Below, in pieces: positions 39,325 to 46,800 of a stretch of 64,000 nt of DNA (position 1 is the first letter of the stretch; the number at the start of each line of letters is the position of its first letter). Origin of the DNA: Leptospira sp. GIMC2001 (GTDB lineage Bacteria; Spirochaetota; Leptospiria; Leptospirales; Leptospiraceae); assembly GCF_028462125.1 (NCBI RefSeq), contig NZ_CP115468.1, positions 3,155,559 through 3,219,558 on the forward strand, in the 5' to 3' direction. The notes beneath the pieces were generated by a model. That model made no database searches, was not told the origin of the DNA, and saw nothing but the letters and a program-made list of their open reading frames with translations. The translations under genes were made by a program, and so were the position numbers.

Positions 39325-39530
39325 AAAATAATCTAACGGGTCTAATTAGGCAATCAGAATCTTAGAATATAAAAAATATCTTAAGACTTACCAGCGAATT
39401 GATATATAATGTATATATTATTACCAGAACAGTTTCAATAGCATGATTGATGTATGATGAATATACATTTAAGTTAATCTGAATTTTTGAGAACTATTTA
39501 TGGAAAAACGATTTTAATTTATGATTATAA
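39325..39530. other. AT-rich intergenic stretch, no gene seen
   Basis: Spacer upstream of the hybrid kinase gene and beyond the terminator of the Lys-rich gene. It holds several imperfect AT-only palindromes (for example near 39360-39385 and 39402-39422) but no open frame or RNA gene that I can support. Promoters for the kinase gene must lie here. Confidence 0.4.
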
Positions 39531-39563
39531 AAAAAGGCGAATGAAATTTCTTTCAGTCGCCTT
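39531..39563 (-). terminator. Rho-independent terminator after the Lys-rich protein gene
   Basis: Stem arms AAAGGCGA-TGAAA and TTTCA-TCGCCTTT, with one mismatch and a short loop, are followed on the minus strand by a run of T. It lies 45 bases after the stop of the minus-strand gene at 39608, so it ends that transcript. Confidence 0.85.
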
Positions 39564-39607
39564 TCTACAAATCCTAATTGAGGATTGAAGTATTCTCTAA
39601 ACCTAAT

Positions 39608-40126
39608 CTATTTTTTCGGACGACCTTTACCAGACGCTTTGCTTTTTTTAGACGGTTTACCTTTTGAAGATGGTTTACCCTTTTTTTTAGGATTCAATTT
39701 AGCTAAAGCTCTGCTTGCTTTTGTTCCTTTTTTATTTTTACTACCGGGTTTTCTTCCTTTTTTTCCAGGAACTCGGTTAGCCTTTTCTCTGGCTCTTTCT
39801 TCCCTTCTCTTCAATCTTGCTTCATCAATTTTTGCCTTAGCCAAACCTCTTTCAAAACGTTCTAAGCAATCTTGGAAGATTTTTTCTTTCTTAGAAGTTC
39901 TATAGGAAGTAAGTTCTGCTTCTCTATTGCCTTGTTTTGATTTAGCAACTTTCGCTTGAGTCTTATAGAGCGCAGAATACTTGTCCCTATAATTCTTCGC
40001 TATCTTAATTTTTGATTCAATATCTTTTGAAGATAGCTTAATTATCCCTTTCGGTGTACTGTCATCATATAATGATAATTCAACTGATGTGCAAAGTTCT
40101 TTTGCAACTTTTCTTGATAATGCCAT
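39608..40126 (-). CDS. Lys-rich AT-hook-like / histone-like protein
   Basis: A 172-residue protein. Residues 1-60 are a mixed alpha/beta segment, 60-120 a charged helix (SKKEKIFQDCLERFERGLAK), and 120-172 a strongly basic tail of Lys, Gly, Ser and Pro. The tail holds an AT-hook-like KKGRKPGSKNKKG and repeated KGKPS units, ending GKGRPKK. This layout resembles bacterial histone-H1-like or AT-hook DNA-binding proteins; nucleoid binding is inferred. A strong AAGGAAGG lies just before the ATG. It has its own terminator and a 278-base leader with inverted repeats, so it is probably a single-gene unit. Confidence 0.78.
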   Translation of the reverse strand: MALSRKVAKELCTSVELSLYDDSTPKGIIKLSSKDIESKIKIAKNYRDKYSALYKTQAKVAKSKQGNREAELTSYRTSKKEKIFQDCLERFERGLAKAKIDEARLKRREERAREKANRVPGKKGRKPGSKNKKGTKASRALAKLNPKKKGKPSSKGKPSKKSKASGKGRPKK

Positions 40127-40289
40127 ATTCCTTCCTTATCATGTTATATTTGTACCTTATTTAAACTTGCTCATAGTTCAAGAAAAAAATTTCTTAAATG
40201 ACTAGAATCCGGTATCAACTCAATTGGAATAAAATTAAGAAAATAAACAGATAATCTTATAGTATTTTTATATTTGTATTCATGTAAAT

Positions 40290-40365
40290 CATTGAATCGG
40301 AAGGTTCCAACAATTCAATGTAATAGCTAAATTTTATAAATTCATCTAATTTCATTGAATTGTTG
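40290..40365. repeat. Overlapping inverted repeats (CATTGAAT-type) in a spacer
   Basis: Two alternative hairpins share a middle arm. One pairs 40290-40297 with 40313-40320 (8 bases, with an inner GGAA/TTCC pair). The other pairs 40308-40320 with 40353-40365 (13 perfect bases, CAACAATTCAATG). They lie between the lipoprotein stop (40405) and the start of the Lys-rich gene (40126), both on the minus strand. The two folds exclude each other, which is the layout of an attenuator, but no T-run follows either. Confidence 0.5.
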
Positions 40366-40404
40366 ATTATTTGGTAATAAAAATATTGAAAGAGAATTCA
40401 ATTT

Positions 40405-41127
40405 TTATCCAATCGGCTTAATTACCCTCTGTTGGGGATAATTTCTTTCCTTTTTTTCTTCCTTTTTTAAGATTGGTGCTTCTTTGATCTTGGACTCGTC
40501 TTCTATCACTTTTTTTTCTAACAATCCATCAATCTTGGAAACTTTAAAATAGGATGATCTCGATATAAAAAACCATTCTCTTTGTATCATATTCTTATTG
40601 TTTTCACAATATACAGGATCACAAGGCTCTAAATAATTAAATTCTAAATTAACAACAAGGTGGGATCCTAGATTTGGAATTGGATTTATTAATAAAGACT
40701 GACTAGATGCTCTCTGACTGGATAAAACAGTTTGAACTTTAGAATTTTCCTTTTTGTCATTTTCTTGCAAAACTCTAGTTTCAGTAACAAGATTTTCGAT
40801 GGCTAATAATTGTCGACCGATTTCTACTCCATCACTGTTACGAACTATGATAAATGCTTTTCGAATCACACCTTTGCTCATTTCAATTGGAATATCCAAT
40901 CCTGATTTCATATAATCAAGATCCACCGCAATGAAAAATTCATTCTTCGCTGTTTTGGATATTTGAATATCTTGTCCTAAAGCCGAAGTAAAAAAGATCT
41001 TACTCAAATCTATACCCGGCTTTTGTTTAAAATCTGGAATAGTTTTGCAAACAAGAAATAGAAATGGGAAAAGTATAATTATTGGAAATAAATTATTTCT
41101 TTTTAGAACTGATTGTACGCTTTGCAT
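40405..41127 (-). CDS. Lipoprotein of unknown function
   Basis: About 240 residues from the ATG at 41127, chosen because AGGTGG stands seven bases upstream and the next 26 residues form a lipoprotein signal (FPIIILFPFLFLVC, Cys27). The longer open frame from 41220 has no such signal. The mature part is beta-rich in the middle, has a CDPVYCENN segment that may form a disulfide, and ends in a Lys/Glu-rich tail (KEAPILKKEEKKERN). No family is recognised. The DUF3332 gene lies just upstream on the same strand. Confidence 0.72.
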   Translation of the reverse strand: MQSVQSVLKRNNLFPIIILFPFLFLVCKTIPDFKQKPGIDLSKIFFTSALGQDIQISKTAKNEFFIAVDLDYMKSGLDIPIEMSKGVIRKAFIIVRNSDGVEIGRQLLAIENLVTETRVLQENDKKENSKVQTVLSSQRASSQSLLINPIPNLGSHLVVNLEFNYLEPCDPVYCENNKNMIQREWFFISRSSYFKVSKIDGLLEKKVIEDESKIKEAPILKKEEKKERNYPQQRVIKPIG

Positions 41128-41241
41128 TTTGCCACCTGACTTAGGAATTTTTAAAGAGGATACATTAATATGGTCGGCTTGAGAACTAGGGAAATGCGGA
41201 GAAATTGCTATTCTCCGCATATTACTGCTAAAAACTATGAT

Positions 41242-41841
41242 TTAGATTGAATATTTATCAGATATCGCTTTCAAATCTTCAGTTTTTATAACTTTTGTTG
41301 AGATCAGTTTACCGTTCTCAACCATTTTGAGAATTGTGTTTGAACCAATTTGTTTTTCGTTCACATCAATCTCTACCAATTTGCCATCTACTTCTTTAAA
41401 AAGAACACCTTCCTTTTCTTTTAGAACAACGAATTCTTCGGTTTTCTCAGCAGATGAAATGGAAATATTCATCTTCTTTCCGAATTCGGAATAAGTAAGT
41501 GTGACAGAATCAGAACCTTGTTGATAATTTCTTACCAATTTACCATCCATATCAAATTCGCTCATAGCTACAGGATTGGAATTGGTCCAAAATTCTACCA
41601 AATTGAAAAGAATCACATCAGCAAGAAATCCAATTGCATAAAGGATACTGAACGGAAAGTACATCAAAATGGTCTGAATGAATTTTGCGAGCATACCGCT
41701 CCCGATCTTCAATCCTTTGTGAGCGTTGTATACCGTTTTCACGATACCAAAACTTCCAAAACAATTAGCGAAAGAAAATACACTGGCTAAGGCAATGCAG
41801 AGCACAGTGACGGCTTTTTTGAATTTTGTTGTAATAAGCAT
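41242..41841 (-). CDS. DUF3332-family lipoprotein
   Basis: A 199-residue protein with a lipobox (VFSFANC, Cys27). Directly after it comes FGSFGIVKTVYNAHKGL, then two membrane-like hydrophobic stretches (FIQTILMYFPFSILYAIGF, LADVILFNLVEFW). This order matches the DUF3332 family, whose role is not known. The C-terminal half is a polar beta-rich domain. A clear AGGAG lies nine bases before the ATG. The gene is probably co-transcribed with the lipoprotein gene 114 bases downstream. Confidence 0.8.
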   Translation of the reverse strand: MLITTKFKKAVTVLCIALASVFSFANCFGSFGIVKTVYNAHKGLKIGSGMLAKFIQTILMYFPFSILYAIGFLADVILFNLVEFWTNSNPVAMSEFDMDGKLVRNYQQGSDSVTLTYSEFGKKMNISISSAEKTEEFVVLKEKEGVLFKEVDGKLVEIDVNEKQIGSNTILKMVENGKLISTKVIKTEDLKAISDKYSI

Positions 41842-41953
41842 TAAGGCTTACTCCTTGTTAAGAGTTGTGATTTTAGATAGATTACCAGAAATTGGAAATT
41901 CCTTGCAACTATTCTTTTTTCCTTCAATTTGACAGTATTCGCAATGGAGAATT

Positions 41954-43411
41954 ATGCTTTTTTCTAATTTTGAGTTTTTTCTTTTTTTTGCATTTGTATT
42001 CTTCTTTTATTGGTATATTTTACCATTAATTTATCGAAATCCAACTTCACTTCTGAAAGGTACTCACCTTTTTTTACTAATCGTTAGCTATTTTTTTTAT
42101 ATGAGCTGGGATTGGAGATTTGGCGGATTAATTCTAATCTCTACGTGGATTGATTTTTACGCTGGATCTGTAATATTCAATTCGTCCAGATTGATTCAAA
42201 GAAAAATCGCACTTTGGGTCAGCGTAATAGTAAACTTGGTTTTCATTCTAGGCTTTTTCAAATACTACAATTTTCTAGCAGAATCATTGAATATAATGAT
42301 GCAGAGTTATTTAGGATTCCCAACATCTCTGCCTATATTGGATATCATTCTTCCAGTCGGAGTTTCTTTTTATACATTCCAATCATTAAGCTATACGATT
42401 GATATTTATAGAGGAGTGATCCCAGCTGAAAGAAGTTTCGTAAAATTTGCTTTGTTCGTTTCATTCTTTCCACAGCTTGTAGCAGGTCCGATCGTCATGG
42501 CAAAAACTTTTTTACCTCAGCTAGAAGTAGAAAAGTCTGTAAATGATATTCCATTTCGAAAAGCAATTCGATATTTTTTGATGGGATATTTCAAGAAAGT
42601 TATTCTGTCAGATAATGTATCTCCAATTGTTGATTTAATTTATGCAAATCCCGAAGCCTATAGTACGGGAGCGATCTGGCTTGCCACGATACTTTTTGCG
42701 GTTCAAATTTATTGTGATTTTAGTGGATATTCAGATATGGCATATTCGGTTGCATTACTCTTAGGTTTCCACTTACCTGAAAATTTTAGAATGCCTTTCA
42801 TTTCCTTGAGTATTACAGAGTATTGGAGGAGATGGCACCTAACCTTATCTAGTTGGCTAAGAGATTACGTTTATATAAGTATGGGTGGATCCAAAGCGGG
42901 AGTTATCAGGCATCGATTTAATTTATGGTTCACTATGTTCGTAGGAGGCGTGTGGCATGGCGCGAACTGGACATTTGTAATTTGGGGATCCATTCAAGGT
43001 GGACTATTATTAGTTGAAATATTCTTGAAAAATTTCCGCGAACGATTTATCCACTTTGACTATTCAGCATACAGACCCTATATGAATGTTTTTCGATTGT
43101 TCTTCACAATGTTTATCACGCTCACAACAGCTTCTTGTTTTCGGGCAGAGTCGCTGGAAAAGGAAATAATTATTTTAGGAAAAATGTTCCAATATTCGGA
43201 AGGGATACTTAGACCATATATGTTAAAAACGGGAATCCCAGCTATCGCAGCTATGATCATTGGACATTGGCTTGGATATTTGATTTTTGAAAAAGGGAAA
43301 ATTTTTAAAATCCCGCCAAAGTTAGAATTTGCTCTCTATCCGATTGGAGTGATCCTATTTTCATTATTTACACCTGACAATGAAATTCCTTTTATATACT
43401 TTCAATTTTAA
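41954..43411 (+). CDS. MBOAT-family O-acyltransferase (AlgI-like)
   Basis: A 485-residue inner-membrane protein with about ten membrane segments. Family marks are LPVGVSFYTFQSLSYTIDIYR, YCDFSGYSDMAYSVALLLGF, RRWHLTLSSWLRDYVYI and the catalytic His335 in GGVWHGANWTFVIWG. AlgI-like proteins move acyl (usually acetyl) groups across the membrane onto exported polysaccharide or other acceptors. No AlgJ/AlgX-type partner is encoded here, so the acceptor is unknown. GGAG lies five bases before the ATG. The PilZ gene follows 60 bases later. Confidence 0.93.
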   Translation: MLFSNFEFFLFFAFVFFFYWYILPLIYRNPTSLLKGTHLFLLIVSYFFYMSWDWRFGGLILISTWIDFYAGSVIFNSSRLIQRKIALWVSVIVNLVFILGFFKYYNFLAESLNIMMQSYLGFPTSLPILDIILPVGVSFYTFQSLSYTIDIYRGVIPAERSFVKFALFVSFFPQLVAGPIVMAKTFLPQLEVEKSVNDIPFRKAIRYFLMGYFKKVILSDNVSPIVDLIYANPEAYSTGAIWLATILFAVQIYCDFSGYSDMAYSVALLLGFHLPENFRMPFISLSITEYWRRWHLTLSSWLRDYVYISMGGSKAGVIRHRFNLWFTMFVGGVWHGANWTFVIWGSIQGGLLLVEIFLKNFRERFIHFDYSAYRPYMNVFRLFFTMFITLTTASCFRAESLEKEIIILGKMFQYSEGILRPYMLKTGIPAIAAMIIGHWLGYLIFEKGKIFKIPPKLEFALYPIGVILFSLFTPDNEIPFIYFQF

Positions 43412-43471
43412 TTTTTCCTTGACCCGACTTTCTAGGACTCCCCTTATGGAGGAGTTACCAACTTAGAACTC

Positions 43472-43825
43472 ATGAAGGAAGATCGCAAAGGAACAAGAAT
43501 ATCAACCAAGCAATTCAAGGATTATAAAGTCCGAATTGACTTAGACGAATTGACTCTGGAAGGAATGCTTGGGAATATTTCCGAGACAGGACTCTGTATA
43601 ATGATGCGAGACGATTCGCTGAATGATGAAGTGGGTACACCAATCACGGGAGCCATAATTAACAAAGTGAATGGTGAATCATTGGATTTTTCTGGCAAAA
43701 TCGTTTGGTCCAAAGAATCTCAATCGAACCATATTGAAACCGAGGTCTATTCTGGAATAGAATTTGATCAATCTATTGTGTTAACGCATGCCCTCTTTAT
43801 CAAAAGCATAGAACACCAAGAATAG
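43472..43825 (+). CDS. PilZ-domain cyclic-di-GMP receptor
   Basis: A 117-residue single PilZ domain. The two binding motifs are complete: RKGTR at residues 5-9 (RxxxR) and NISETG at residues 35-40 (N/DxSxxG). It should therefore bind cyclic-di-GMP. A GGAGGAG lies about 20 bases upstream of the ATG, a little far, within a small hairpin (ACTCC/GGAGT, 43437-43456). Its place behind the MBOAT gene suggests that cyclic-di-GMP could tune acylation of a surface polymer, as PilZ protein Alg44 tunes alginate, but this is inference. It converges on the giant repeat gene with a 6-base gap. Confidence 0.88.
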   Translation: MKEDRKGTRISTKQFKDYKVRIDLDELTLEGMLGNISETGLCIMMRDDSLNDEVGTPITGAIINKVNGESLDFSGKIVWSKESQSNHIETEVYSGIEFDQSIVLTHALFIKSIEHQE

Positions 43826-43831
43826 TAAGAT

Positions 43832-46800
43832 TCAAAACTCGAAAAACAAAATACGATTTGTAACCCCATCTTCATCGACTCGCCTGGAATAGAGAATCTT
43901 CAAAATGGAGAATTTGGAATAGTTTGTTTCTTCTTCAGTATTGTATTCCCATAAGGCTCCCCATAAACTACCTCTACCAATGTATCCTCTTTCTTTTGGC
44001 TTTACAGTTTTATAATATACGATTCCCAAAAGAATATTACTTAAAGATTTTTTGGTAATCAGGTCTTCATTATTATAATAAACCAATCCAGCGACCGCAT
44101 GCTCTAGCTTCGACTTCTCATCCTTATTGACATAGTAGAGTAAAGGAGTTAACCAAAAAGTTGATTCTTTCTCTGTATCATTATAATAATAAATAGGAAG
44201 AATGTTCTGATATAATGACTTTTCCCTTTTTTCATGAGCTATCCAAAGGAGGTTTGCAGATGTTGATTCAGGGAGAATTTCAATTTCGCTAAATCCATAC
44301 AGTATAGATAATTCAAATGCTTCTTTCGCACTTCGAACATGGATTGATCTAAACAAAAAATTGAAAGTCAGAGCCGAATTTTCATGCATGCTCTCATGTT
44401 CCGCGAGAAATAATAAATTATAGTAAGATGAATTTTTTGTCTTATCTACATACAACCCACATATCAAAGCTTCGTAATCATCTTGATATTTCTTAGAGAA
44501 ATACAAGGGAATAAAATGATAATATTTCTCATCTCTTCCCGAGAAAGATTCATCATTTTTGTAATAGAATGGAAAAAAGATAAGATAGGATAATTGCTGC
44601 TTAGTAGTCTCCCATTGTATGAAATAGAGAAAATTAGAATATTCAGAATTACCCTTCTCGGAATGATAATAAACTGGGAGAATTGGTATAAAACTAACCG
44701 AAGAATTCTTCTCTGGTGCGGTTGAATTTGTTACATTTATGGAATTGTATATCAAAGAATAGAAAGAATAAGATTGATTCTCTGAATTCTTTAAATCAGT
44801 TTCTTTATCGTAATAATATAGAGGAAACAACCAATTTTTTGAGTTTTCTTTATTGGAACCAATCGTCTTTGTACTTTTATGAAAGATAGGAAGAATATCA
44901 AACGAAGATTCTAAATTGGAAACTTTTGATCTAATAAAAAACAACCAGTCCCATTTTTCCATTCCTTGGGAACTCGAGTAAGATAACAAAACTATCGGAA
45001 AGAGAGTATAATTTGAGATGGGCGATTGAGTTTTACCATCATAGCTTTTTTCATTTGCATACAATATGCTATAAAAACTTTCCTCCAATGAATTACCATC
45101 TTTGTTCGTGATAACTTTATTATAAAATATCGGAGCAAGCCATTGTTTGGAAGAAGAATGTCCCAAACGATCATAGTCACTCTTCGTTCTACTATAAAAA
45201 GGAAAAATTGAAAATGAACTAGTATTTCCCTCTTCATTCTGGGACAGAAGAAACATCCAATTCCAGTATTTCTGATTTGGTTTTATTTCGGAATAGTAAC
45301 CGAGCAATGGATAAATGTTAGTTTCCGTTCCATTTTCCTGATGCGAAATATAGATTGGAGAATAAAAGTCATACGAATTTACAACTGTATTATCTTTTCT
45401 AAGTTCTTCAGACTTTGAATAGAAAAATGGAAACAACCAATTTCTTTTTAGAGTTTTATTATCATCAATCCCATTACTAAAACTCAAATTAACAAATGGA
45501 AATATTGAATATGTGTTTAGATTTTTCGTCGAAGAATAATTTGCGATCAACAACCAATTCCAATTGCTAGACTCAAGATTTGCATCCTTCGAATGATATA
45601 GAAAAGGAACTGGAAGAAACCAATTGGATTTTGTATTCTCATCAGATTTATATGATGAATTAAGAAATATGATTGGAGAATAAAATCCTATATTTTCTTG
45701 TTCAGCTATTGCCTCGCTTCGATAGTAAAAGAGAGCGAATGGAGAAAATATAGAATTTTGAACTTTATTTTTTTCAATCTCTTTACTTCTAAAAACAAAT
45801 GGAGAAAACAAATTATTTGATTCATCCCCATTGGTACGAACTGTTCGGTTAATATAGGTCAGTCCCAATGGTACGATTGTCGAATCGGAAGTTTCATTTT
45901 CTGAGAAAGTAGTTCTCTGCCAATAGATGGGAATAATTCTGGAACCCTTTTTTGAATCGGATGAGTGAAAGTTTACTAACGGCCATACAATCGAAGTCTC
46001 AATTCGACTATCTTCCAAAACCGCTTCTTGCAGAAAAAGGAACAATCCATAAGATTGCCTTTCAGCTTCTTCTGACTTTTGAAATCCATAAATCGGGAAA
46101 ATTATTCTGTACTCAATATCTGCAGACGTATACCAAACAAAGGGTAGTGGCAACGGACCCGCATAAATATTATCATCTGCTATTGTATCATAAGTAAGCC
46201 AAGCTAGAGGTAATAAACGAATATGCCTTTTTGTATCTGCGGCTTCATATCCAAAAACCCCAAACAAAACATTCAGACCGAAAAAGTTATATGAATCCTC
46301 GCGAGTGAATTCCTTCTTTTGAACCAGTCTTGGACTTGGATTCGAAGACTGTAATACAGACATTTCTTCTTTAGCTAATTCCGAATCTTCCTTTGTTGGA
46401 AATAGATCTTGAATGTATTTAGTGCTGATTCGATTGGATATTCGAAATGCGTAATAAAGCCACGATATATCCGTATCTAGATAATAGTATTTAGATTTCT
46501 TACCTATATCCAGTTGGATATCAGATTGAAATATTCCCTTGGTAGATTGGGTAGCAATTCCTAATATATTAATATTGTAATTATCAAATACTTTGCTCTC
46601 TTCATTGAACAAATTCAGATCTAAATATAAAGGAAAAACCAATTTACCTTCTGACTTCTCGCGTTTCCAGCTATTATAAACTGGAAATAGAACTGTAGTG
46701 TCATATGAATTGACTTTATCTTCATTAGAGTAGTAATTGAGAATCCACATTTTATCGTATTCTTTATTCCAACGGTTATAAAAGAATGTTCCAAAATGTA

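Noticed and set aside
41128..41220. Longer start of the lipoprotein at 41220
   Set aside because: It would place 31 polar residues before the lipoprotein signal; the ATG at 41127 has an AGGTGG and gives a normal signal.
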